Assembly (NCBI GenBank): GCA_013821615.1
Contig: JACDGQ010000009.1
Location: 1-18,742, forward strand
DNA: 18,742 nt
Source of the DNA: Planctomycetota bacterium
GTDB lineage: Bacteria; Planctomycetota; UBA11346
Reading direction: 5' to 3'
Positions within the stretch are counted from its first letter, which is position 1. Each line of letters begins with the position of its first letter. Below, in pieces: positions 8,414 through 16,440 of the stretch. The notes under the pieces were generated by a model, which ran no database searches, was not told the DNA's origin, and worked only from the letters and a program-made list of their open reading frames with translations. A program made the translations under genes and the position numbers.

Positions 8414-8523
8414 AGAACCGACTCATATATGAACCGGTCACGTTACTGCTCCATGTACTCGCTCCTTGAAGCGACAGCGCCCGAAATGGACTGCGATCCC
8501 ACGCGCAGATCCTGGAAGATACC

Positions 8524-11500
8524 ATGGCCACCCTCCCCCTGCGTCTCTGCCCCCTGTTCCTGGTTGCGATCGGCCTCTGGAGCTGCAGTACACGTTCGAC
8601 CGATTCCGCGGCACCGACCGCAGTGGGATCTCCCGTCATCGCTCGATCGGATGAGTCCACGGCGATGGTGCACCCCGATCTCGTGACGTCGTCGCCGCTG
8701 CCGCGTTCGGTCATCGCAGAGACGCTCGTCGCTGAGCAAGACATACCAGGCCGCGATGGTCGAGTGACGCACGTCCGCATCGCACGTCAAGCCAGCGGCA
8801 AGTATCCGCTCCTGCGCCACGAAGAGCACTGGCGCGGACAACCCGGTGCAAGCGCCCTCGAATCCAGCAGCACCATGGCTGCCGATCACCTCCAGGTCAC
8901 CCGCCCGGCGATGATGGCGGACGCGGCGTTCCGCGATCAGATCGCGAAAGCCGGCGGCACCATCACCCATGTCTCGCACGATGGTCAACGTTACCTGGTC
9001 GGTTTCGATGGGACCAAGCCCGACACCATGCCCCGCCTCCGTCAAGCGCTCCAGGCCGCGCAAGTGCCGATCTGCGAGCCTGACTACGTGGTCCGTGCCT
9101 CGGATACCGTGCCGAACGATCCTTCCTACGCCCAGATGTGGGCTCTGCACAACACCGGGCAGACCGGTGGCGTCGCCGGAGCGGACATCCACGCCCAGCA
9201 GGCGTGGTCGGTCTCGACCGGTTCCACGAACGTGGTGGTCGCGGTGATCGATACCGGCATGGACCTCACGCATCCGGACCTGGTCGGAAACCTCTGGACG
9301 AACGCGGCCGAGCTCGCCGGCAACGGCATCGACGATGACCACGATGGCTACATCGATGATGTGCATGGCTGGAACTTCGTCGCCGATTCCTCCGATCCCA
9401 CCGACGACTACTTCCATGGCACCCATTGTTCCGGCATCATCGGAGCCACCGGCAACAACGGCACTGGCGTGGTCGGTGTCTGCTGGCACGTCTCGCTCAT
9501 GCCGCTCAAGTTCCTCGATCAGAACGGCAACGGCTTCACCTCCGACGCAGTCGAGGCCATCTACTTCGCCAATGCCCACCACGTGCAGGTGATGTCGATG
9601 TCCTGGGGCGGGCTCGACGATTCGGTGACGCTGAAAGCGGCCATCGATGATGCCGGTACCCACGGCATCCTGTGCGTCGCTGCTGCGGGCAACTCTGCGA
9701 ACAACGCCGACATCTCACCGGAATACCCGGCCGCCTTCACCAGCAGCAACCTCATCTCGGTGCTCGCGACCGACGCGACCGACCAGCGTGCCTACTTCTC
9801 CAACGCGGGGGCCGGCAGCGTGGATGTCGGTGCACCCGGCGTCGATGTCCTGAGCACCCTGCCGATGATCGCCACGGCCCAGATGCGGACCAATGGCCTC
9901 TGCGCCGGTTACGGTCTGCTGAGTGGCACCTCCATGGCCACCCCGCACGTCGCCGGGGCCTGCGCCCTCCTGTGGTCCAACGAGCCCTCGCTTACCGCCG
10001 CGCAGGTGAAGCTGCGCGTTCTCCAGAGCGCCGACAGACTCTCCTCCCTGGCTGGGCTGTGTGTGAGCGAAGGCCGCCTCGATCTCGATCGCCTGCTGCG
10101 GAATACCACCAGCGGCTGGGTCTTCGCAGGGATCACCGGCCCCATCGGCGATTGGTTCCAGTACCACCGCCCAGTGGCCACTGACTTCCCGTTGACCGGC
10201 ACCGCTGAAGCCGCCGGCCTGACCGGCTTCACGGTGGAAGTCGGTTCCGGTGCGACGCCAACGACCTGGACGACCTCTGGCGTCACGCTCGCTGGCGGTG
10301 GCCTGCAGCCGGTGACCGAAGGGGTGCTCGCCCAATGCCACGTCGCCGCTTTCGCCGAGGGCTTCTGGACGGTCCGCCTGACCGTCACCGGGAGCGGTGG
10401 GTCACGTGTGGTGACCCGCACGCTGTGGGTGGATCCCGCCCTCAAGCCCGGCTTCCCCACGCTCGCTCCGCAACTCGCTGGGAGCGACAGCCAGATCTTC
10501 CTTGGGGTGACCCTGGCTGACCTGATGGGCTCAGGCCACTTGGACCTCATCGGTTCGGCGCAATCCTCCGGCCCGCTCTATGCGGTGGGGCCGGATGGGG
10601 CGAACCTTCCTGGCTGGCCCCTGAAAACCGTCGGCGCCGCCTATCCCACGGTGGGTGATGTCGATGGCGACGGACACCCGGACATCGCCTTCGGTACCTT
10701 CGCCACCTCTGGCCCGCCCTGGGGCGTCGTGGACCGCACCGGCGCCTTCCTGCCTGGCTGGCCCAAGGCCAATGCCAACTACACTGCCGTTTCGCCAGCC
10801 CTGGCCGACCTCGACGGCGATGGGCGCTGCGAGATCGTCACCACCAACAATGACCTGTATGTCAGCGTCCTGCGCGGTGATGGCACCAGCATGCCGGGCT
10901 GGCCCCAGAGACTGATCAGCGGCCAGGCGGCCACCGGACACTCGGTCGTGGATCTCGACGGCGACGGGATTCCCGAGATCGTGGTGATAGACGCGGGTTC
11001 GACCGCAGGCGTCTATATCGACGCGTGGCGTCTCGACGGTTCTCCGGCCCCCGGCTTCCCGCACCTTTACCAGACAGCGAACAGCGGCACGAGCCGCTTC
11101 GCTCTCGGTGACATCGACCACGACGGCAAGGTCGACATCGTCTTCAATGGGGGGAGCCGCGGCTTCGTCTATGCAATCAACGGCGACGGCATGGTGAAAC
11201 CCGGTTGGCCAGTGACGATAACCGATGGCGGCACCTTTCCCGAATGCTCGGCGCCGGCGCTTGCCGACCTTTTCGGGGACGGCAAGCTCGAGATCATCAT
11301 CGCCTACTACGACTCCTTCACCTCCAACCTCCATGTGATGGCCTGGCGGCCCGATGGCACTGCGGTGCCTGGCTGGCCGGTGATCATGCCCGAAGGCTTT
11401 TTCCTCGGGGCCTTTTCGCCAGCGGTTGGTGACATCGATGGCGACGGCCAGCCCGACATCGTCATGGGCAGGATGCTCGACGAGTCCGGCAACAGCCTCC

Positions 11501-12126
11501 TCGCTGCCTATGATGCGGGCGGGCACATGCTCCCCGGCTGGCCCAAGACCAAGCAGCTGGGGTCCGGCACCCCCTTGGCGATCGCCGACATCGATGGTGA
11601 CGGCCGCAATGAACTGGTCGTGCTCTCGAGCTTGTGGAGCGGGCACAATATGCTGGCACCGCTGCTCTATGCCTGGGACTTCAATGCCCCGGGTACTCGC
11701 TCCGGACGGGTGGAGTGGGGCCAGCTCGCCGCCTCCGCGTCGCACCGCCACCTTTACCGCGCGCCCGGCGACGTCCCCACCCTGTCCAACCAGACGCTGA
11801 CTGTCGCTGCCGGAACGCCACTCCCGTTCGTTCTGGGGGGGGCATGTGCCGACCGGCTTCGCGCGCTTCTACCGCATCGCCACGCCGCCGGCGCACGGCA
11901 CCCTCAGCGGCAACGGGGCGACGCGCACCTATGCGCCCGCAGCCGGCTTCAGCGGCACGGACAGCGTCGGCATCATCCTCTCGGACGGGGAACGCAGCAC
12001 TGGAGTGGCCACCATCGCCATCACCGTGACCGGGGCCAACCAGGCCCCGATCATAGCGGCCACCACCGCCAGCCCAGCGCTCGTCGTGCTTCCAGCCACC
12101 GCCGCCTGCGCAGTGATGGCGAGTGA
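8524..12126 (+). CDS. Subtilisin-like S8 protease lipoprotein with FG-GAP propeller (first part of a frameshifted gene)
   Basis: ATG 8524 has GGAAG at 8514-8518. The signal peptide ends LWSC21, a slightly atypical lipobox, so it is probably an outer-membrane or surface lipoprotein. Residues ~115-197 look like an I9-type propeptide. The S8 catalytic domain starts near 198 (NDPSYAQMWALHNTGQTGG) and has the full triad: Asp243 (VIDTG), His298 (HGTHCSG) and Ser470 (GTSMATPHVAG), with oxyanion Asn390 (AAGNS). An Ig-like sandwich (~528-645) follows. Eight FG-GAP/VCBS calcium-binding motifs of the DxDxDG type lie at ~666-1030, interspersed with LPGWP-like turns, predicting a seven- or eight-bladed propeller. 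The genuine frame ends at the G-run 11835-11842 (residue ~1106). The residues after it to 12126 are out-of-frame translation. The rest of the protein is at 11846-14161. Confidence 0.85.
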   Translation: MATLPLRLCPLFLVAIGLWSCSTRSTDSAAPTAVGSPVIARSDESTAMVHPDLVTSSPLPRSVIAETLVAEQDIPGRDGRVTHVRIARQASGKYPLLRHEEHWRGQPGASALESSSTMAADHLQVTRPAMMADAAFRDQIAKAGGTITHVSHDGQRYLVGFDGTKPDTMPRLRQALQAAQVPICEPDYVVRASDTVPNDPSYAQMWALHNTGQTGGVAGADIHAQQAWSVSTGSTNVVVAVIDTGMDLTHPDLVGNLWTNAAELAGNGIDDDHDGYIDDVHGWNFVADSSDPTDDYFHGTHCSGIIGATGNNGTGVVGVCWHVSLMPLKFLDQNGNGFTSDAVEAIYFANAHHVQVMSMSWGGLDDSVTLKAAIDDAGTHGILCVAAAGNSANNADISPEYPAAFTSSNLISVLATDATDQRAYFSNAGAGSVDVGAPGVDVLSTLPMIATAQMRTNGLCAGYGLLSGTSMATPHVAGACALLWSNEPSLTAAQVKLRVLQSADRLSSLAGLCVSEGRLDLDRLLRNTTSGWVFAGITGPIGDWFQYHRPVATDFPLTGTAEAAGLTGFTVEVGSGATPTTWTTSGVTLAGGGLQPVTEGVLAQCHVAAFAEGFWTVRLTVTGSGGSRVVTRTLWVDPALKPGFPTLAPQLAGSDSQIFLGVTLADLMGSGHLDLIGSAQSSGPLYAVGPDGANLPGWPLKTVGAAYPTVGDVDGDGHPDIAFGTFATSGPPWGVVDRTGAFLPGWPKANANYTAVSPALADLDGDGRCEIVTTNNDLYVSVLRGDGTSMPGWPQRLISGQAATGHSVVDLDGDGIPEIVVIDAGSTAGVYIDAWRLDGSPAPGFPHLYQTANSGTSRFALGDIDHDGKVDIVFNGGSRGFVYAINGDGMVKPGWPVTITDGGTFPECSAPALADLFGDGKLEIIIAYYDSFTSNLHVMAWRPDGTAVPGWPVIMPEGFFLGAFSPAVGDIDGDGQPDIVMGRMLDESGNSLLAAYDAGGHMLPGWPKTKQLGSGTPLAIADIDGDGRNELVVLSSLWSGHNMLAPLLYAWDFNAPGTRSGRVEWGQLAASASHRHLYRAPGDVPTLSNQTLTVAAGTPLPFVLGGACADRLRALLPHRHAAGARHPQRQRGDAHLCARSRLQRHGQRRHHPLGRGTQHWSGHHRHHRDRGQPGPDHSGHHRQPSARRASSHRRLRSDGE
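11835..11842 (+). other. Run of eight G causing a +1 frameshift in the protease gene
   Basis: The upstream frame reads ...PLPFVLGG and then leaves homology. With seven G instead of eight it would continue GGHVPTGFARFYRIATPPAHG, a normal cadherin/Ig-like repeat entry, and the whole gene 8524-14161 would be one frame of 1878 aa. The extra base may be a real mutation, a slippery phase-variable tract, or a sequencing/assembly error. Confidence 0.85.
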
Positions 12127-14161
12127 CGGGGATGGACCGTCGCCCCTGATCTCCACCTGGACCGTGATGCAGGGACCGGGAGCGGTCGCGTTCACACCCA
12201 ACGGCACGAGCGCCGCCGCCCACGCCACGGCGACCTTCAGCGCACCCGGCACCTACCTCCTGCAGGTTGCGGTGAGCGATGGGCTCTCGACGACCACGGC
12301 GACCACGACGGTGCAGGTCGTGGCTCCCGGCCTGGGGCATGGCGTGACTGGCCGCTACTATCCGGATTTGACCCTGGCTGGCGTCCCGGTGACGCGCCTC
12401 GACGGGCCCATCGACTTCGACTGGGGCGGTGGCGCTCCGGTGGATGGGATCGGCGCCGACCAGTTCAGCGTGAGCTGGGTCGGTGAGGTCGAGCCCCTTA
12501 CGACCGAGTCGTACACGTTCGTGACCGAGTCGGATGATGGGGTGCGCCTGTGGATCGACGGCCACATCGTCATCGACGACTGGACGGACCATGGCCCGAC
12601 CATCGACCGCGGGATCGCGTTACCCATGATAGCAGGCACTCGCCATGAGGTGCGGATGGAATACTTCGAGCACACCGGCGGTGCGGTCGCCCGTCTGCGC
12701 TGGTCGACCGCGCTCCTCGGAGAACAAGCTATTCCGGTCACTCAGCTGTTCGACACGGTGCAGGGAACCGGAACCGGACTGATCGCGGCCTACTTTCCCA
12801 CCATGACCCTGAGCGGTACCGCGGTGCCACGCCTTGATTCCATGATCGACTTCGGCTGGGGAACCGGAGCGCCGATCACCGGGATCGGGAGCGACAATTT
12901 CAGCGCCCGATGGGTGGGTCAGGTCGCGGCACACAGTACCGACACGTACACCTTCTCGACAATCTCCGATGACGGCATCCGGGTCTGGCTGGATGGGACA
13001 CTGCTCATCGACAATTGGACCAGCCACGCACCGACCACCGACACAGCGGTTCCAGTGACCCTCCTGGCCGGTGACCGCCACGATCTGCGCGTGGAATACT
13101 TCGAGAACACCGGTGGCGCGACGGTGCGTCTGCGCTGGGCCACCGCGACCAGCGCGGCGGCGGCGGTGCCCATGCTCCAACTCTATCCGCAGCCGCCCCC
13201 CGCAGCCGGCAGCGGCACGGGCTTGACCGCGGCCTACTATGCCACCATGGATCTCAGCGGTCCGGCCATCACGCGCACCGACACAGTGATCGACTTCGAT
13301 TGGGGAACCGGAGCGCCGATGGCCGGGATCGGCAGCGACAATTTCAGCGTCCGATGGGTGGGTCAGGTCGCGGCTCCCACTACTGACACGTACACCTTCT
13401 CGACGATCTCCGATGACGGAATCCGGGTCTGGCTGGATGGGACGCTCCTCATCGACAACTGGACTACCCATGCACCGACCACCGACACGGCGATCCCAGT
13501 GGCCCTCCTGGCCGGCGAGCTTCACGATCTGCGCGTGGAGTACTTCGAGAACGCCGGTGGCGCGACGGTGCGCCTGCACTGGGCCACCGCCACCAGCGCG
13601 GCGGCGGTAGTGCCCATGCTCCAACTCTACCCGCAGCCGGTCCCAGCCATCGGCAGCGGCACGGGCTTGACCGCGGCCTACTATGCCACCATTGATCTCA
13701 GCGGTCCGGCCATTACGCGCTTCGACCCGGTAATCGACTTCGATTGGGGAACCGGAGCGCCGATCACCGGGATCGGCAGCGACAATTTCAGTGTTCGATG
13801 GGTGGGCCAGGTCGCGGCACCCACTACAGACACATACACCTTCTCGACGATCTCCGATGACGGAATCCGGGTCTGGCTGGATGGGGCACTGGTCATCGAC
13901 AATTGGACCAACCATTCACCGACCACCAACACGGCGGTTCCGGTGACCCTTCTGGCTGGTGACCTTCACGATCTGCGCGTGGAATACTTCGAAAACACCG
14001 GTGGCGCGACGGTGCGCCTGTTGTGGTCGACGCCGACGCGAGGCCTGACGGTGATACCGGTCACCCAGCTGTACCCGGCCCTGGTCGGGGTCGGCAGGGT
14101 GGACCTCCGGCGGCCGGAGGTGAACACCGGGACGATTGTTTTCAGCGCCCGCATCCACTGA
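11846..14161 (+). CDS. Second part of the frameshifted protease: Ig-like modules and four PA14 domains
   Basis: This in-frame continuation of the protease begins at GTG 11846 only because of the frameshift; there is no Shine-Dalgarno site, so it is not expected to be an independent gene. Residues ~1-65 form an Ig/cadherin-like repeat (PPAHGTLSG, AGFSGTDSVGIILSDG). Residues ~70-160 form a PKD-like module (WTVMQGPGAVAF ... YLLQVAVSDG). Four PA14 domains of ~145-148 residues follow, each with tyxFstiSDDGirvWldG, iDnWt.H and LRVEYFENxGGAxvrLxW. PA14 modules bind carbohydrates in many secreted hydrolases, so substrate or cell-surface targeting of the protease is likely. A short tail (GRVDLRRPEVNTG...) ends the protein without a recognised sorting signal. 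Confidence 0.8.
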   Translation: MPTGFARFYRIATPPAHGTLSGNGATRTYAPAAGFSGTDSVGIILSDGERSTGVATIAITVTGANQAPIIAATTASPALVVLPATAACAVMASDGDGPSPLISTWTVMQGPGAVAFTPNGTSAAAHATATFSAPGTYLLQVAVSDGLSTTTATTTVQVVAPGLGHGVTGRYYPDLTLAGVPVTRLDGPIDFDWGGGAPVDGIGADQFSVSWVGEVEPLTTESYTFVTESDDGVRLWIDGHIVIDDWTDHGPTIDRGIALPMIAGTRHEVRMEYFEHTGGAVARLRWSTALLGEQAIPVTQLFDTVQGTGTGLIAAYFPTMTLSGTAVPRLDSMIDFGWGTGAPITGIGSDNFSARWVGQVAAHSTDTYTFSTISDDGIRVWLDGTLLIDNWTSHAPTTDTAVPVTLLAGDRHDLRVEYFENTGGATVRLRWATATSAAAAVPMLQLYPQPPPAAGSGTGLTAAYYATMDLSGPAITRTDTVIDFDWGTGAPMAGIGSDNFSVRWVGQVAAPTTDTYTFSTISDDGIRVWLDGTLLIDNWTTHAPTTDTAIPVALLAGELHDLRVEYFENAGGATVRLHWATATSAAAVVPMLQLYPQPVPAIGSGTGLTAAYYATIDLSGPAITRFDPVIDFDWGTGAPITGIGSDNFSVRWVGQVAAPTTDTYTFSTISDDGIRVWLDGALVIDNWTNHSPTTNTAVPVTLLAGDLHDLRVEYFENTGGATVRLLWSTPTRGLTVIPVTQLYPALVGVGRVDLRRPEVNTGTIVFSARIH
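12329..14095 (+). repeat. Four tandem PA14-coding units, three at an exact 444-bp period
   Basis: Unit starts (the Gly codon before the GLxAAYY/GRYY motif) are at 12329, 12764, 13208 and 13652, giving spacings of 435, 444 and 444 bp. Units 2, 3 and 4 are nearly identical over long stretches of DNA, while unit 1 is clearly diverged. Units 2 and 3 end in VPMLQLYPQP, whereas units 1 and 4 end in IPVTQL. This fits an ancestral pair of ends with later amplification of the middle unit. Confidence 0.9.
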
Positions 14162-14478
14162 GCTCCACGTCACCCTTCTTGAACCAGGAAGTCCCCGACT
14201 TCGTGGGCCACATCGACAACCAAGCGAAGGCCTTGACCTGCCCGAGAAAACATCAGGGCGACGCTGCCAGGCGCCGGCTGAACGAGTGCCATCCGCCATG
14301 GGAACCCCGATGACCTAGGCAGGCGCCTTGGCGAAGGCTTTGGTCGCCTTCCTCTGCCGGCCTGATGGCGCAGCGCGCCAAACCATCGAGCTGGCCATGG
14401 CCCTCCTCGAGGACATCAAACCCAGCGAACGTTAGTAGTGAACACTCGTGCGGAATCCCGGTCCACCACGGGTCCTCA
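14162..14478. other. Intergenic region between convergent protease and HTH-repeat genes
   Basis: The 317 bp lie between two convergent genes. The only protein-like trace is a plus-strand frame 14328-14435 (TTG start, 35 codons) ending in a plausible helix (IELAMALLEDIKPSER). It has no Shine-Dalgarno site and is probably a gene scrap or chance. A short inverted repeat GAAGGC/GCCTTC near 14334-14352 is not followed by T. No convincing terminator, RNA gene or repeat array is seen. Confidence 0.4.
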
Positions 14479-15285
14479 TTATTGATCAGGGGTCTTCTTT
14501 GCACGCGTATCCCAGGTCGTGATGCCCCGTTGATTTCGCTGCCACGCGACCGTTGACGTGGTCGCGCCGATCTCCTCGGCGATGACGCGGTCGGGTACCG
14601 TTCCCAGGCGCGCGATGATGTCCGGTGTCCAAGCGAACGCCCGGTAGGGAGCGCGACCTGCCGCAGTGCGACGGATGCGGACGGTTTCCTGATTCACCCC
14701 CAACCGCTCGGCCAGTACGTCGTCGGGGATCGTGCCCAGCTGGCGGATGACGGCGGCGCTCAGCCAATCGACTTTCGTGCGGATGACCTTTGCAATGCCG
14801 AGGGCCTTCCGCTTGGCCCTGACCGTTGCTGGCTGGAGATCGTACGTCGTCGCGATGTCGTTGTCGGGGCGCGTCCCCAAAGCGCGGAGCATCGCTGCAG
14901 TCCACTGGACGGTGTTCCAGCGGGTGGCCGGGGCGACCTTGCGCTCGCGGCGCTTGTGGGCGACCGTCACCCCACCGATGCGGTACTTCGCTGCGATCTG
15001 GCGGTTCGTCAAGCGTTCGAGATCGCGAAGCATCGCCGTGGTCCAGGTGGTGGGCAGGCCGGTGTCCACTCGTGCGGGGAGAGCGAGTCTCCGCCGGCGA
15101 TAATAGACGCTGGATGTCGGGACATCCCAGAGCTCGGCGAGGGTGGCATCGGTGGCGAGGCCAAGGAAGGCGTCATGCTGTGGCGTCCAATCCACCAGGG
15201 ACCGCTTGCCTGTGCCGACCGGCTTCCAACGCAAGCTGGGCAGGGCGCCGGCCTGGCCCAGAATGTGGCGCGCGCGCGAGATCAT
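14479..15285 (-). CDS. Protein of five tandem helix-turn-helix-like repeats, probable DNA-binding protein
   Basis: This 268-aa basic protein has a good Shine-Dalgarno site (GGGAG, 7 nt before ATG 15285). It consists of five repeats beginning at W33, W81, W128, W174 and W219, spaced 48, 47, 46 and 45 residues. Each follows the scheme W(T/S)xxxLxxLgtxPDxxIAxxxgxxxxTVxxxRxxxGI, which reads as a short three-helix homeodomain/Myb-like or resolvase-like HTH: helix 1 after the Trp, helix 2 at 'xxIAxxyg', and the recognition helix at 'xxTVxxxRR'. Basic residues cluster in and after the last helix of every unit. The final 14 residues (TTWDTRAKKTPDQ) are basic and unstructured. Nothing catalytic is visible. 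Its start codon overlaps an upstream vestigial frame by ATGA. The DNA-binding role is inferred from the repeats; target and purpose are unknown. Confidence 0.75.
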   Translation of the reverse strand: MISRARHILGQAGALPSLRWKPVGTGKRSLVDWTPQHDAFLGLATDATLAELWDVPTSSVYYRRRRLALPARVDTGLPTTWTTAMLRDLERLTNRQIAAKYRIGGVTVAHKRRERKVAPATRWNTVQWTAAMLRALGTRPDNDIATTYDLQPATVRAKRKALGIAKVIRTKVDWLSAAVIRQLGTIPDDVLAERLGVNQETVRIRRTAAGRAPYRAFAWTPDIIARLGTVPDRVIAEEIGATTSTVAWQRNQRGITTWDTRAKKTPDQ

Positions 15286-15383
15286 GTCTCATCTCCCTCA
15301 GTCGGTTGGTCCGGGCGGGTACCAGAGACGCCCTGTGCCTTCCGGTTTGTCTGGCGAGGCGCGCGTACCCATGTCGTTATGCC
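15282..15383 (-). pseudogene. Vestige of a second HTH-repeat gene's 3' end
   Basis: On the minus strand, 33 codons from 15383 read GITTWVRAPRQT... and stop with TGA at 15284-15282, overlapping the HTH-repeat gene's ATG by ATGA. The first 26 bases match the end of the HTH-repeat gene (its GITTWDTRA segment, near 14516-14491) with three substitutions and one gap. The resemblance begins five bases after the ATP-grasp gene stops (15388). The likely explanation is that a tandem paralog lost everything but its tail. Chance similarity cannot be fully excluded over so short a stretch. Confidence 0.4.
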
Positions 15384-15387
15384 AGGC

Positions 15388-16299
15388 TCATACTGGCCGG
15401 GTCAAGAATGCTGAAAAAACCGTTTCTGGTCGGACTCCATCTGGCAGGCCAGCGACCTGCCCGTCTCCAAGCTCCATGATGAACCAATGGCCGTCTTCAG
15501 CTTGAGCGAGGTCCATGGTGAAGAACGGACTCGGGATTGAGGCGGCAATACTTGAAAAAGCCGACAGATCGGGGTGCGATCCGACCGGAGCCTCGGCCCA
15601 GTAGTCGGACATGACCACCGGCAGCCCTCGGACCCAGAAGCTGCGCACCTCGGCCCCGAGCGGCATCCCGCTGCGCGGGTGCACGCCTCGCTGGAGCAAC
15701 CGCACGAATCTGCGGAAAATCAGTCCTCCGACCAGCATCTCCCCCTGAAGTTCGATGAACTTGCCGGCGATGCGCCGCACGGCCTCGGCGTCTGTGACGT
15801 CGGGGATGAAGCAGGCCGTCGACCAAGCGTGCTTCTGGGACTTCACCCAATCCTTGATGATGGCCGCGCCTGGACCCAACTTCGCGGCTGTCGCACAGAT
15901 AGCACCCCAGTCGGGAGATCCGCTAGGCAATGCCTGGGCAGCGTCGATCCAGGTCGAAGTCGCCGTGGCGGCCTCAATGAAGGGGTAGCTGTCGGGCAGG
16001 TGATGGCAGGCGCGGTACGCCTCAGGAGCGGTGACCGGCTCGAACCCTCGTTCGCGGACGGCGGCGATGAAGGCCGCGTATGTCTCAGCCCGCATCATCC
16101 ACCCGCGATACAGCAGGGTCGGATCACCTGCCGGTTCAGGCAGAAAACGCAATGCCCGCCCCATGTTCCCACGAACCAGCTAGTCGTGGTCGACGGAGGC
16201 CGCGCGAAGGCCCAGCGCGAGGGCCGCATCCCACTCCGCGCGGTAATCACTGTCGGGAAGCCTGGGCTGCGTCGGATTCGAGGGGAAGAGGACGAGCAT
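15388..16299 (-). pseudogene. R2K-type ATP-grasp protein gene interrupted by an in-frame TAG
   Basis: The 258-aa frame from ATG 16164 lacks the family's N-terminus. Reading upstream in the same frame restores it: ATG 16299 gives MLVLFPSNPTQPRLPDSDYR... to DHD39, then TAG (plus-strand 16180-16182), then LVRGN and Met46. The full gene would be 303 aa. ATP-grasp features follow (303-aa numbering): YRGWMMR (~64-70), IIK149DWVKSQKHAW, GGLIFRRF, E217VRSFW, FFTMD263 and E276LGDGQVAGLP. These match the R2K/DUF4343 group, whose members are thought to ligate a carboxylate to an amine using ATP; the substrate is unknown. All catalytic-region residues survive, so reinitiation at ATG 16164 could yield a 258-aa product without the first 45 residues. 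Confidence 0.75.
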
Positions 16300-16345
16300 G
16301 ATTGGCGTTGAGTCGGGACACAACCGAGAGGAGGCAAGCACCACC

Positions 16346-16388
16346 CGGTCCGGGGAGCAAACCAGCTTTACCCACTTGCCCCGGACCG
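16346..16388. repeat. Strong inverted repeat between divergent genes
   Basis: CGGTCCGGGG (16346-16355) and CCCCGGACCG (16379-16388) are perfect reverse complements. CAA/TTG (16358-16360 / 16376-16378) can extend the stem past a two-base bulge. The structure lies between the divergent starts of the ATP-grasp gene (16299, -) and the phosphatase-like gene (16441, +). It could be an operator, a transcript hairpin or a small mobile palindrome. Confidence 0.6.
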
Positions 16389-16440
16389 CCCCAGGCCGGG
16401 AGCCCCTACTTCATCCAGGCTCTTGGGCTAGACTGCGGAC

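Noticed and set aside
8443..9663. 406-aa minus-strand open frame over the protease gene
   Set aside because: It is antisense to the catalytic domain with its triad. The translation is rich in His/Gly/Arg/Val without family features, as expected in GC-rich DNA with biased third positions.
10531..11751. 406-aa minus-strand open frame
   Set aside because: It is antisense to the FG-GAP repeats, and its repeated look is the mirror of the sense repeats.
12620..13915. 431-aa minus-strand open frame with internal repeats
   Set aside because: It mirrors the PA14 array on the opposite strand at the same 444-bp period; no independent start signal or family.
12329..14095. CRISPR-like periodicity
   Set aside because: The 444-bp units are protein-coding PA14 domains; there are no short repeats with unique spacers anywhere in the window.
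11846..14161. Independent PA14 gene starting at GTG 11846
   Set aside because: It has no ribosome site or signal peptide, and one base removed from the G8 tract joins it to the upstream protease in the middle of a domain.
16180..16182. Recoded amber codon (pyrrolysine or readthrough)
   Set aside because: It lies in the N-terminal region away from the ATP-grasp active site, with no surrounding readthrough signal; a simple nonsense mutation or read error is more likely.
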